Positions 18,529 to 26,491 of a DNA stretch of 64,000 nucleotides are shown here, one piece after another. This DNA is from Salinadaptatus halalkaliphilus (GTDB lineage Archaea; Halobacteriota; Halobacteria; Halobacteriales; Natrialbaceae): positions 62,001 to 126,000 of the forward strand of contig NZ_RBZW01000055.1 in NCBI RefSeq assembly GCF_006543045.1. The letters run 5' to 3'. Position 1 is the first letter of the stretch, and the number at the start of each line of letters is the position of its first letter. A model generated the notes under the pieces. It saw only the letters and a program-made list of their open reading frames with translations, was not told the DNA's origin and did not search any database. The translations under genes were made by a program, and so were the position numbers.

Positions 18529-19605
18529 ATGACACGAACGCGAGCCACGACGCTCGAGGGCGTCCAATCACGCGTTGTCGACACCGACCGCCTCGAGACC
18601 CACTATCTCGAGTCTGGGTCCGACGACGGCGAGGGCACGGTCGTATTCGTCCACGGCAACGTCTCGTCATCTCGGTTTTTCGAGGACGTAATGGCCGCGC
18701 TCCCCGATCGGTACCACGCTATCGCACCCGATCTTCGAGGGTACGGCGACTCGGAACGAAAGCCGGTCGACGCGACGAACGGCTTCGGGGGATTCGAGCA
18801 GGACCTCCGATCGCTGGTCGATGCGCTCGAACTCGAGGTGCCGCTGACGCTCGTCGGATGGTCCAACGGCGGCGGCGTGGCGATGCGCTACGTGATCGAA
18901 CAGCCCGACGACGTCGACTCGCTGGTGCTTGTCAACCCCGTCTCGCCGTACGGATTCGGCGGGACGAAAGACCTCGATGGAACGCCGTGTTTCGACGACT
19001 ACGCCGGCTCCGGCGGCGGGATCGGGAACGATCCGTTCGTCGAGGCACTCGGGGCTCGCGATCGCAGCGAGGAAGGCGAAGCGTCCCCCCGAAAGATCCT
19101 CCGAACGTACTACGTCGCCCCCTCCTACACCTTCGATTCCGATCGCGAGGAGTCGTATCTGACGGGCATGCTCGATACGACTACCGGCGACGAGCACTAC
19201 CCTGGGTCGTCGGTCCCGAGCGAGAACTGGCCCGGCGTTGCACCCGGCGAAACGGGGGTCAACAACGCTATTTCGCCGAAGTACTGCGACCTCGAGGCGA
19301 TCACCGAGATCGACGCCGACGCGAAACCACCGATCCTGTGGATTCGCGGCGACGCCGACCAGATCGTCTCGAACGAATCGCTGTTCGACCTCGGCGCGCT
19401 CGGACGAATGGGCGAAGTCCCGGGCTGGCCCGGCGAAGATGTCTTTCCACCCCAGCCGATGGTCGATCAGACGCGAGCCGTCTTCGAACGCTACGCCGAC
19501 CGCGGCGGCCAGTTCGAGGAAGTCGTCTTCGGCAACACCGGCCACACGCCCCACGTCGAGGTGCCCGGCGATTTTAGACGGCGTCTCGAGGATGTCCTCG
19601 AGTGA
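18529..19605 (+). CDS. Alpha/beta-fold hydrolase
   Basis: A 358-residue serine hydrolase of the alpha/beta fold. The oxyanion motif HGN is at 42-44; the nucleophile elbow GWSNGG has Ser112; the acid is likely Asp in the WIRGDADQ strand (about 274); the catalytic His is in GNTGHTPHVE (about 342). A cap-like insertion separates strands 6 and 7. Substrate specificity is not evident; an esterase, epoxide hydrolase-like or haloalkane dehalogenase-like role is possible. ATG 18529 is preferred to GTG 18514. Convergent with dphB, 20 bp apart. Confidence 0.88.
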   Translation: MTRTRATTLEGVQSRVVDTDRLETHYLESGSDDGEGTVVFVHGNVSSSRFFEDVMAALPDRYHAIAPDLRGYGDSERKPVDATNGFGGFEQDLRSLVDALELEVPLTLVGWSNGGGVAMRYVIEQPDDVDSLVLVNPVSPYGFGGTKDLDGTPCFDDYAGSGGGIGNDPFVEALGARDRSEEGEASPRKILRTYYVAPSYTFDSDREESYLTGMLDTTTGDEHYPGSSVPSENWPGVAPGETGVNNAISPKYCDLEAITEIDADAKPPILWIRGDADQIVSNESLFDLGALGRMGEVPGWPGEDVFPPQPMVDQTRAVFERYADRGGQFEEVVFGNTGHTPHVEVPGDFRRRLEDVLE

Positions 19606-19625
19606 GGGTGTGGATCGGTCCAGGG

Positions 19626-20414
19626 TCAGACGATGTCGAGTGTGTCGCGGTCGGCGCCGGCGAGTTCGACCAGCGCGTCGGCCTCTAAGAGGTGGCAGTC
19701 GCCCGGCACCACGAGCAGGTGCAGCGGGTCGCCGAAGTCGCGGTCGGCGAGATCGGTCATCGTCCCGGCCTCGACGAGGGGATCGGGGCTGCCGGCACGG
19801 GCGACGACGACGCCGACGAGGTCCGGGTACTCTTCGGCGAGCAGTTCGGCACCGATGTCGGCGGTCATATACTCGTCTGCGTCGGTGCGGTCGTGGCCGA
19901 TCTTGATGTCCAGGTAGACGACGGTGTGGAGGCCGTCGGCGCGATTGTCGTCGATCGTTTCGGTGACGCTCGCGGGGAGGCCGTCGGCGCCGTGGGCGTA
20001 GGGAAAGGGCAGCGTCGTCGCCTTGCCGAAGCGATAGTTCTGGAGGCCGGTCAGTGAACTCGTCGCCGTCTGGGCGGTGATCCCGTGGACGACCCGTGTC
20101 TCGATCCCGCGCTCGTGGGCTCGCAATCGAAGATCGACGTGGGTCGTCGAGATCATCGTATCGCCGGCGGTCAAGAAGGCGACGTCCTCGTCCTCGGCGG
20201 CGTCGAGGATATCCTCGGGACGTTGCTCGACACCGGCTCGGTCTCGGACCTCGATATCGACATCGTGGTGGGACTCGAGGTCGGCCACGCTCGTCCCGAT
20301 CAACTCGCTGGTGTAGAACTCGGCGTAGGCCCGGTTGGCGTCCCGCAACGCCCGTTGGCCCTCGACGGTTATCGAGCGCTCGTCGTAGAGCCCCAGACCG
20401 ATGAAGGTGAGCAT
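19626..20414 (-). CDS. dphB: Diphthine synthase DphB
   Basis: S-adenosylmethionine-dependent methyltransferase that methylates the modified histidine of elongation factor 2 during diphthamide synthesis. The 262-residue protein starts MLTFIGLGLYDERSIT, the typical DphB N-terminus, with the tetrapyrrole-methylase-fold motifs FLTAGDTMIST (about 92-102) and VVHGITAQTATSSLTG (about 125-140). The start at 20414 is preferred to ATG 20435. It is divergent from the DtxR-family regulator (160 bp between starts). Confidence 0.96.
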   Translation of the reverse strand: MLTFIGLGLYDERSITVEGQRALRDANRAYAEFYTSELIGTSVADLESHHDVDIEVRDRAGVEQRPEDILDAAEDEDVAFLTAGDTMISTTHVDLRLRAHERGIETRVVHGITAQTATSSLTGLQNYRFGKATTLPFPYAHGADGLPASVTETIDDNRADGLHTVVYLDIKIGHDRTDADEYMTADIGAELLAEEYPDLVGVVVARAGSPDPLVEAGTMTDLADRDFGDPLHLLVVPGDCHLLEADALVELAGADRDTLDIV

Positions 20415-20505
20415 ACCCGTTGTAGTGTGAGACATCGGTAGAAGGTTTCGAGTCGTGGCGCCCGAGACGATTCGTCGGCGAACTGGCAGCACTACAATAC
20501 ATGAG

Positions 20506-20519
20506 TTAGCTGGACCTAA
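20506..20519. promoter_or_regulatory. Candidate DtxR-family operator TTAG-N6-CTAA upstream of the regulator gene
   Basis: The sequence TTAGCTGGACCTAA matches its reverse complement at 10 of 14 positions and resembles DtxR/IdeR half-sites (TTAGG..CCTAA). It abuts an AT-rich TATA-like run (about 20518-20526) about 55 bp before the regulator's ATG, so binding would block transcription. The same TTAG-N6-CTAA pattern recurs at 21257-21270. Confidence 0.55.
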
Positions 20520-20573
20520 ATATATAGTTGTGTATAGTAAACTTATTATTCTCTGTCGGACAATAGTCGTCTG

Positions 20574-21260
20574 ATGGATCTCAGTCCGATCGCGGAGGAC
20601 TATCTCAAAGCGATCTATCATCTCGAGGACGGACACCAGCGGCCAGTTCGTACCGCCGAGATCAGCGAGGAACTGGGTGTAACGTCCCCCTCAGTCTCGA
20701 GTATGATCGATACGCTCGACGAACGCGGGGTCGTCGACTACACGCCGTACAGGGGCGTCGAGTTGACCGACCGGGGCGAGGAGGTCGTTTTGCGTCTCGT
20801 CAGGAACCACCGCCTGCTGGAGACGTTCATGATGGAGTGTCTCGACTACTCGTGGTCGGAGGTTCACGACGATGCCGACCGACTCGAACACCACGTCAGC
20901 GACGAACTGGCCCGACGGCTCGAGGCGTTTCTCGGCGAGCCGTCGATGGACCCACACGGGGATCCAATCCCCGACGCGGAGCTTTCGATGCCGGAGGAGT
21001 CGCCATACACACCGCTTACCGAATACGAGGTCGGTGAGACCGTCGTCGTCGACCAGGTACCACATCGCGATCCGGATATTCGTGAGTACCTGTCTCGACA
21101 CGGAATTGGGCCGGGAACGCGCCTCACCGTCGACGAGATTTCGCCGATCGATCTCGTTACCGTCGTTCCCACGTCCGACGGCCAGCCCGTCTCGTTACCG
21201 ACGTACGTCGCACGACGACTCGGCGCTCGAGCAGCACCGCGGAATGAGAATGGTTTTTAG
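20574..21260 (+). CDS. DtxR/MntR-family metal-dependent transcriptional regulator
   Basis: A 228-residue metalloregulator. Residues 1-65 form the winged helix (MDLSPIAEDYLKAIYHLEDG; SPSVSSMIDTLDERGV). About 66-140 is the metal-binding/dimerisation domain, with conserved residues in LRNHRLLETFM and DDADRLEHHVS. About 150-222 is a C-terminal SH3-like FeoA domain (VVVDQVPHRDPDI). It stands 63 bp upstream of a metal ABC transporter on the same strand, and the shared palindromes suggest that it represses both itself and the transporter when Mn, Fe or Zn is plentiful. The metal is not determinable from sequence. Confidence 0.94.
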   Translation: MDLSPIAEDYLKAIYHLEDGHQRPVRTAEISEELGVTSPSVSSMIDTLDERGVVDYTPYRGVELTDRGEEVVLRLVRNHRLLETFMMECLDYSWSEVHDDADRLEHHVSDELARRLEAFLGEPSMDPHGDPIPDAELSMPEESPYTPLTEYEVGETVVVDQVPHRDPDIREYLSRHGIGPGTRLTVDEISPIDLVTVVPTSDGQPVSLPTYVARRLGARAAPRNENGF

Positions 21261-21270
21261 AGTGATCTAA
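21257..21270. promoter_or_regulatory. Candidate DtxR-family operator TTAG-N6-CTAA upstream of the metal ABC transporter
   Basis: TTAGAGTGATCTAA is an inverted repeat (TTAGA-N4-TCTAA). It overlaps the regulator's stop codon and lies 54-67 bp before the substrate-binding protein ATG, across the likely promoter. It shares the TTAG-N6-CTAA form with the site at 20506-20519. Confidence 0.55.
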
Positions 21271-21280
21271 TCTATAGATT
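21269..21280. promoter_or_regulatory. Perfect 12-bp palindrome AATCTATAGATT in the ABC transporter promoter
   Basis: A perfect palindrome overlapping the preceding operator by two bases and containing a TATA-like core (CTATAG). It may be a second regulator half-site or part of the TATA element; centre about 50 bp before the ATG at 21324. Confidence 0.4.
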
Positions 21281-21323
21281 TGAGTCATAAAATTCAAATA
21301 CCGGTCCACTAAACGGGAGAGTG

Positions 21324-22361
21324 ATGAGTGATACTCCATCGCAGCGAGATGGCACACGTAGCGTGTCGCGCAGACGATTCACTGCCTTCGGTGTGGGAGC
21401 GCTCGCGACCGGTCTGGCTGGATGTATCGGGGGTGCTTCGGACGACGACCCCGAGGATCAGAACGTCGCAGTCGCGTCGTTCTTTACGTTCTACGACTTT
21501 ACCCGGCAGATCGCCGACGAAACGCCGATGTCGGTCGACAATCTCGTTCCCGTTGGCCTCCACGGCCACGGCTGGGAGCCGGACCCGACGATCACACAGG
21601 ACATCGTCGATGCCAACGCGTTCATCCACGTTGGTCCGGACTTCCAGCCCTGGGCCGATCGGGCGATCGAAACGGTCGAGGACGACGGTGCAGATACCCA
21701 CCTCATCAACGCTCGAGAGGGAGTCGAACTGCTCGACCTCGCCGAGACCGTGGAGGACGACGAGGAAATCGAGGGGGGGAAAGATCCCCACTTCTGGCTC
21801 GATCCGGAGTTGGCAAAACACGCGGTCGACAACATCGCGAACGGGCTCGCCGAGGTCGCACCCGACCACGAGGGCGAGTTCGCCGACAACGCCGACGAAC
21901 TCAAAGGCGAGTTAGACGAACTCGACGCGGAGTGGGAGGCGATCTTCGAGGAGGCAGAGCGAGAATACGTCTTCCTGGCGGCACACAACGCCTTCGAGTA
22001 CCTCGGCCAGCGATACGCCACGACGATCCAGCCGTTGATCGCGAACCTCGCCGCGGCCGACGATGTCCGGACGAGTGACATGCAGTACGCAGAAGACATG
22101 ATCGCCGAACACGACATCCAGTACATCGGAGCAGCGATCTTCGAGCCTAACTCCTGGGCAAAGCAGTTAGTCGACGAGACCAATGCCGAGGCGTACTATC
22201 CCGTGACCCCCTACGCCGGAACGAGAGAGGAGTGGGTCGACCAAGGCTGGGGTTACTTCGACATCGCTCGTAATATCAACATGCCGACGTTCGAGATCGT
22301 TCTCGACGCAGCGGATCCGTCGGAGACGACCCTCGGTGAGGAGTGGCGCAACTTCGACTGA
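21324..22361 (+). CDS. Metal ABC transporter substrate-binding lipoprotein (ZnuA/TroA-like, cluster 9)
   Basis: A 345-residue extracellular binding protein for Zn, Mn or Fe. The N-terminus has a Tat motif (SRRRFTAFG) and a lipobox L-A-G-C (about residue 35), so it is a lipid-anchored Tat substrate. Candidate metal ligands are the His in LHGHGWEP (about 71-74), DPHFWLDPE (about 155-160), AAHNAFEYLG (about 220) and the Glu/Asp in the final lobe. The ATG at 21324 is preferred to GTG 21321. First gene of the SBP-ATPase-permease operon. Confidence 0.93.
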   Translation: MSDTPSQRDGTRSVSRRRFTAFGVGALATGLAGCIGGASDDDPEDQNVAVASFFTFYDFTRQIADETPMSVDNLVPVGLHGHGWEPDPTITQDIVDANAFIHVGPDFQPWADRAIETVEDDGADTHLINAREGVELLDLAETVEDDEEIEGGKDPHFWLDPELAKHAVDNIANGLAEVAPDHEGEFADNADELKGELDELDAEWEAIFEEAEREYVFLAAHNAFEYLGQRYATTIQPLIANLAAADDVRTSDMQYAEDMIAEHDIQYIGAAIFEPNSWAKQLVDETNAEAYYPVTPYAGTREEWVDQGWGYFDIARNINMPTFEIVLDAADPSETTLGEEWRNFD

Positions 22362-22394
22362 CACAATCTCCACCCACCAGCAAACCCCATCATA

Positions 22395-23132
22395 ATGACA
22401 CACATATCGGTCGAGGATGTCTCGTTTGGATACACCGCAAGTCCCGTGGTCCGAAACACATCGTTTACCGTCGAGAAAGGGGAGTACGTCGGCGTCATTG
22501 GGCCGAACGGCTCCGGCAAGAGCACGCTTCTCCAGTTGATCCTGGGACTGTACGAACCCGACAAGGGAACCATCGAACTGTTCGGCCAGCCGTCTCGAGC
22601 CTTCGTCGACCGCGAACGCGTCGGCTACGTCGCTCAGGACGTCACGGAGAACACGAAAGAGATGCCGATCACCGTCGAGGAGGTCGTCCTGATGGGGCGA
22701 TTTCCCCATGCAGGCTTCGGGCGAGTCGGCTCCGACGATCGCAGGCGCACGCGAGAAGCCCTCCGGACGGTAGGGATCGATCACCTCGCCGGTAGGAAGA
22801 TTACGAAGCTCTCGGGCGGTCAGCGCCAGCGGACATACATCGCACGGGCACTCGCCAGCGAGGCAGACTTGCTCGTTCTCGACGAGCCGACCGTCGGCGT
22901 CGACGCGGAATCCATCGAGGACTTCTTCGACCTGCTCGATCGACTCAACGACGACGGCATGACGATCCTGCTCGTCGAACACGACATCGAAGCCGTCCTC
23001 GAGCACACCGGTCGCGTACTCTGTCTCAACCGGACATTGTACTTCGACGGTCCACCCGGCGCGTTCGTCGATAGCGACGCGCTCGAGCGGGCCTACGGCA
23101 TCGAAACCCAGCGAGGAGAAGTGACACCATGA
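22395..23132 (+). CDS. znuC: Metal ABC transporter ATP-binding protein (ZnuC-like)
   Basis: A 245-residue ABC ATPase: Walker A GPNGSGKST (about 36-44), signature LSGGQRQR (about 139-146), Walker B LLVLDEPTVG (about 157-166), and the H-loop in VEHDIE (about 195). It powers the metal importer with its neighbours. It is 33 bp after the binding protein and overlaps the permease start by 4 bp (ATGA), so they are translationally coupled. Confidence 0.95.
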   Translation: MTHISVEDVSFGYTASPVVRNTSFTVEKGEYVGVIGPNGSGKSTLLQLILGLYEPDKGTIELFGQPSRAFVDRERVGYVAQDVTENTKEMPITVEEVVLMGRFPHAGFGRVGSDDRRRTREALRTVGIDHLAGRKITKLSGGQRQRTYIARALASEADLLVLDEPTVGVDAESIEDFFDLLDRLNDDGMTILLVEHDIEAVLEHTGRVLCLNRTLYFDGPPGAFVDSDALERAYGIETQRGEVTP

Positions 23133-24151
23133 CGCCGTCACCGACATCGACGCTGACAATCGCGAGCGTCGATGGCCTCGTCGTTCCTAGTGTGACCGGT
23201 TTGCCGACGGGTGCTATCGGCTGGCTCATCGATCGTTGGAGCGATCTGCTGTCGGCCGTTGGCGACGCCGCCGGCATCGAAATGCTCCAGTACGGGTTCA
23301 TGCACCGGGCGTTTCTGGTCGGGGTCCTGATCGCGGTGATGGCACCGCTGATCGGAACCTTCCTCGTCCACCGTCAACTCGCGCTGATCGGTGACGCGCT
23401 CGCACATACGGCCTTCGCCGGCGTCGCGGTCGGACTGTTCGTCAACGCGGTGCTGGGGACGGGTATCTCGCCGTATCTTACCGCCGTCGTCGTCGCAATG
23501 ATCGCTGCGCTCGCGATCGAGTTGATCTCGGAGGTTACCGACGCCTACAACGATGTCTCGATGGCGATCGTCCTCTCGACCGGGTTCGCACTGGGGGCCG
23601 TACTGATCAGCCTCAACGCCGGCGGGCTCGCCGTCGGGATCAACCAGTACCTGTTCGGGAACCTCGCGACGGTCTCGCGGTCGAACGCGATGATCCTGAT
23701 CGGCCTCTTTCTGGTCGTCACGCTCGTCGTCGGAACCACGTACAAGCAGTTGCTGTACGTGACCTTCGACGAGACCGCCGCCAGGGTCGCCGGCCTCAAC
23801 GTTCCCTGGTACAATCGGATCATGACGATGCTCACCGCGATGGTCGTCGTCGGCGCGATGCAGATTATGGGCGTGATCCTCGTCGCAGCCATGTTGGTCG
23901 TCCCGGTTGCCGGCGCGGCCCAGCTCGCCCGGAGTTTCCGGGAGGCGTTGCTGGCGTCGATTATCCTCGCCGAACTCGCCGTGCTCGTAGGAATCACGCT
24001 CTCGTTCCAGTACGAGGCCACCGCGGGCGGGACGATCGTCCTCGTCGCCGTTGCACTCTACGTCGGGGCTGTCCTCCTCGGGAAAGTTCAGTCGAATCGA
24101 AAAACGGTGGGCGATATCCATGCAACCGCCGAAGAACAGACTGCCGACTGA
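23129..24151 (+). CDS. znuB: Metal ABC transporter permease (ZnuB/TroC family)
   Basis: A 340-residue ABC-3 family membrane subunit with about eight or nine hydrophobic helices; family-typical stretches include HRQLALIGDALAHTAFAGVA (about 81-100) and MQIMGVILVAAMLVVPVA (about 246-263). The N-terminal about 50 residues form a non-conserved extension. The start ATG overlaps the end of the ATPase gene by 4 bp. It exports no metal itself; it forms the channel of the importer. Confidence 0.95.
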   Translation: MTPSPTSTLTIASVDGLVVPSVTGLPTGAIGWLIDRWSDLLSAVGDAAGIEMLQYGFMHRAFLVGVLIAVMAPLIGTFLVHRQLALIGDALAHTAFAGVAVGLFVNAVLGTGISPYLTAVVVAMIAALAIELISEVTDAYNDVSMAIVLSTGFALGAVLISLNAGGLAVGINQYLFGNLATVSRSNAMILIGLFLVVTLVVGTTYKQLLYVTFDETAARVAGLNVPWYNRIMTMLTAMVVVGAMQIMGVILVAAMLVVPVAGAAQLARSFREALLASIILAELAVLVGITLSFQYEATAGGTIVLVAVALYVGAVLLGKVQSNRKTVGDIHATAEEQTAD

Positions 24152-24285
24152 GCGCCATCAGTCAAATCGCGGTCGTCGGCAGGACCCGCCTCTCGTCCTA
24201 CTGGAACGTCACGACCGGCGTGATGACCGTCATCGTCGCGATCGCCCTCTACAGCTGGTCCGGGCTCGGTGAGCCGCTCTGGTAG
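24148..24285 (+). pseudogene. Truncated fragment encoding one membrane helix, no start codon
   Basis: The frame ending TAG 24283-24285 reads ISQIAVVGRTRLSSYWNVTT and then one hydrophobic helix (GVMTVIVAIALYSW). It looks like the C-terminal end of a transport protein, but no ATG/GTG start exists in frame before it runs into znuB. It could be what is left of a second metal transporter (for instance NRAMP-like), but the family is not certain. 24286-24469 shows no gene. Confidence 0.3.
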
Positions 24286-24469
24286 CACCGCAACTGGCAA
24301 CGACGGGCCAACAGGAGTTATGGCTGTGGAGTCCGGTCAGTCCCCGCCAGTGAATTTTCCTCTCGGAATTAGACGCACCAAATTATTTTATTAGCCAGCA
24401 AAATATACAAGTACTATATCGTCTCGTGGGAAAGGACACACGGTCCGTGACCGGCCGAAATCCTGGCGA

Positions 24470-24916
24470 TCAGAAGGAGATATGCGATGTCGAGTCCGGC
24501 CCCTCGTCCTCGTCGATGCCGCCCTCGTGGGCGAACGTAACGTCGTCGTCGGTGAGATAGATCGTGTCGTGGGTGACCGAGATATTGACCGACGGCAGCG
24601 TCGTCCCGGCGGCCTCGCCGTTATCACAGTCGCCCGAACACGAGTCGAACAGCGAGCCGTGTCGCGGACAGATAAGCTGGCCGTTCCGAATCGGGGCACC
24701 GTCGCCCGTGTCGAATCGCTGCGATTCGTGCGTACAGCGATTGATCCACGCCTCGACGCCGTCGTCCGACCCTGGCCGACTACTCGTGGAATCGTGTTCC
24801 ACGGTGTCCTCACAGGGGACGAGAACCACCTCCTCGAGCTCACCGTACTGGTCCCGGACCGTAAACAGCCACGACCCGGCCTCGTAGACCGTCTGTACGG
24901 TCGTTAGCTGGTGCAT
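24470..24916 (-). CDS. Rieske [2Fe-2S] domain protein
   Basis: A 148-residue soluble protein that is one Rieske domain. The cluster ligands are C61-x-H63 in NRCTHESQRF and C83-P-R-H86 in CPRHGSLFDSCSGDC, with an extra Cys pair typical of the disulphide-bearing fold. No TM helix or signal is present, so it is probably a ferredoxin-like electron carrier or an oxygenase ferredoxin component. Start ATG 24916 (MHQLTTVQ). No partner oxygenase lies next to it. Confidence 0.9.
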   Translation of the reverse strand: MHQLTTVQTVYEAGSWLFTVRDQYGELEEVVLVPCEDTVEHDSTSSRPGSDDGVEAWINRCTHESQRFDTGDGAPIRNGQLICPRHGSLFDSCSGDCDNGEAAGTTLPSVNISVTHDTIYLTDDDVTFAHEGGIDEDEGPDSTSHISF

Positions 24917-25253
24917 ACGACGGTATCGGTGCTGGACGCTCAAAACGGTTCACGTTTGCGACGCGATTATCCGCCTCGAAACGCCCCGCGATGCTAGCCA
25001 ACACGTAATCGATCGATACTCATCGAAAGAATTATTAGCTATCACCAATAATTACATACTGCCCATCCAGATGGTTTCGTCTGGAGGCAGACCCCCACCC
25101 GCTTGTCATTCCATCCCCATCCCCAACGACTTCCGCGGTTGGGATCCGCGGCCGGCGAGGGCTCGATACCCTCGCTTTTGCTCCCCTTCGAAAACCGCCT
25201 GCTCGTACGCTACGTAACTCATAATGAATGCAAGGCGGAAACCCGCGTCTTTA

Positions 25254-25317
25254 TTGGTGAGATGGATGCGGATGCCATCGAACTGGTCGTCGATGGCATC
25301 CGCATCCATCTCACCAA
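25254..25317. repeat. Perfect 28-bp inverted repeat (hairpin, 8-base loop)
   Basis: Bases 25254-25281 are the exact reverse complement of 25290-25317, with the loop actggtcg between. Such a long perfect stem is far beyond what protein coding or a terminator needs. It is the largest of four hairpins in this element. Confidence 0.95.
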
Positions 25318-25432
25318 GGTGGTACAGCAGCGACTTCGAGAGCGGGCTTCGGTCTTCGAGGTTCAGCTCTTCGCCCCGAGCCAACTGGAGGTGTCTAGCA
25401 CTGGTGTTCGTGAACTCACGGTGGAATGCGCT

Positions 25433-25465
25433 CCGAGTGAGGACTCTGGAGAAGTCCTCACTCGG
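25433..25465. repeat. Perfect 13-bp hairpin
   Basis: CCGAGTGAGGACT (25433-25445) pairs exactly with 25453-25465 across a 7-base loop (ctggaga). Part of the palindrome-rich element at 25.06-25.64 kb; a further 9-bp perfect hairpin follows at 25522-25543. Confidence 0.9.
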
Positions 25466-25687
25466 GTAGGTGCCGTTAGGCTTCGTTCCGAAGTCCAGAG
25501 CAGGATACAGCAGCGACCTACGGCACGGCAGACTTGCCGTGCCTCGGTAGTAATGACCATGTTCTAAATAGGATGTCACCGGAGAAAACTGTCTTTCAGG
25601 CACTTCGGCAACTACTGTTTAGCGCGGGGAGGATGTCAAGTATCGTGAGTATCCAACACTGGTCGATGAACTATATATGTTCGGCTG

Positions 25688-26458
25688 GTGGGACGTTGGA
25701 CCACCGTGACACTCGCCACCGTGGTGAACCGATCGCTGTCACTGCTTGGCTACCCTGCCGTCGCACGGGAACTGCTCAGTCGGTACAGCGACTCGACGAC
25801 GCTCGAGGTCGCGTCCTCGGCCCGGATCGCGAAGGGGTGTTTGCTCCGCGGGCGTGTCTCGCTTGCACCTCGAACGCGGGTGAGCCGTGGGTGTCTACTC
25901 AACGGGACCGTCGCCGTCGGCCGGAGAACGAACCTCGAGCCCCACTGTGAACTCGTCGGCGACGTGACGATCGGGAACTACTGTGCGATCGCCAGAGAGA
26001 CCACGTTCCAGGAGCCAAATCACGAGATGGATCGCGCGTCGATGCAGATTCGGTTCTACGACGAGGTTCTGGATAGCGACCTTGCGCCAACTTCCGAGGG
26101 GCCGATCACGGTGGGTAACGACGTCTGGGTCGGGACACGGGCCACGATCCTCTCGGGCGTCTCGATCGGCGATGGCGCTGTTATCGGTGCCGGAGCGGTC
26201 GTCACCGACGACGTCGACCCCTACGCCGTCGTCGCCGGCGTGCCGGCCGAACGAGTCGGATGGCGGTTTTCGGAACCGATCCGGGAGAAACTGCTCGACC
26301 TCGAGTGGTGGCACTGGGACGAATCGACGCTTCGAAACCGGCGAGCATTCTTCGAACGGACGCTCGAGGACCCAGACGACGTACCGACAGTCGCCGAGTT
26401 CCACGGCGACTCGACGGCCACGCCAACGGCCAGCTCGACGGAGACGCCGTTTGGGTAG
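25688..26458 (+). CDS. Acyltransferase with left-handed beta-helix (hexapeptide repeats)
   Basis: A 256-residue transferase of the maltose/galactoside acetyltransferase or WbbJ type. Hexapeptide turns run from about residue 40 to 180, including LVGDVTIGNYCAIA and ITVGNDVWVGTRATILSGVS; the active-site His is likely in QEPNHEMD (about 110), and the closing block DPYAVVAGVPAERVGWRF is diagnostic. It probably O-acetylates a sugar or cell-surface glycan. The start is a GTG at 25688 behind a TATA-like run (ctatatatg, 25671-25679); GTG 25706 is an alternative. Thr-rich C-terminal tail. Confidence 0.9.
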   Translation: MGRWTTVTLATVVNRSLSLLGYPAVARELLSRYSDSTTLEVASSARIAKGCLLRGRVSLAPRTRVSRGCLLNGTVAVGRRTNLEPHCELVGDVTIGNYCAIARETTFQEPNHEMDRASMQIRFYDEVLDSDLAPTSEGPITVGNDVWVGTRATILSGVSIGDGAVIGAGAVVTDDVDPYAVVAGVPAERVGWRFSEPIREKLLDLEWWHWDESTLRNRRAFFERTLEDPDDVPTVAEFHGDSTATPTASSTETPFG

Positions 26459-26491
26459 TCGCCGACCCCGCCTGCGACCGGGCGTCGGCAC

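Larger units (their letters stand above)
25060..25640. mobile_element. Palindrome-rich non-coding element with an IS200/IS605-like end (PATE-like, tentative)
   Basis: The gap 24917-25687 holds no recognisable protein gene but contains four strong hairpins in a row: 25155-25175 (7-bp stem followed by TTTT), 25254-25317 (28-bp perfect stem), 25433-25465 (13-bp perfect stem) and 25522-25543 (9-bp perfect stem). The 12-mer TACAGCAGCGAC occurs at 25323-25334 and 25506-25517. It ends in GCGGGGAGGATGTCAA (25624-25639), nearly the same as the right-end terminus of the TnpB element (GCGGAGGAGGATGTCAA on the minus strand at 58386-58402); AGGATGTCA also occurs at about 25569. Both strands are open for over 150 codons through the palindromes, but the translations look like no family. 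The left boundary is not defined. Confidence 0.45.

Noticed and set aside
18667-20502. 611-codon minus-strand frame spanning the hydrolase and dphB
   Set aside because: It runs antisense through the hydrolase and out of frame through dphB, both with intact motifs; Arg-rich and unlike a haloarchaeal protein.
25106-25603. 165-codon minus-strand frame in the palindrome-rich region, and 154 codons opposite it
   Set aside because: No family is recognised; the halves mirror each other because of the palindromes, and the composition is not acidic as in the neighbouring real genes.
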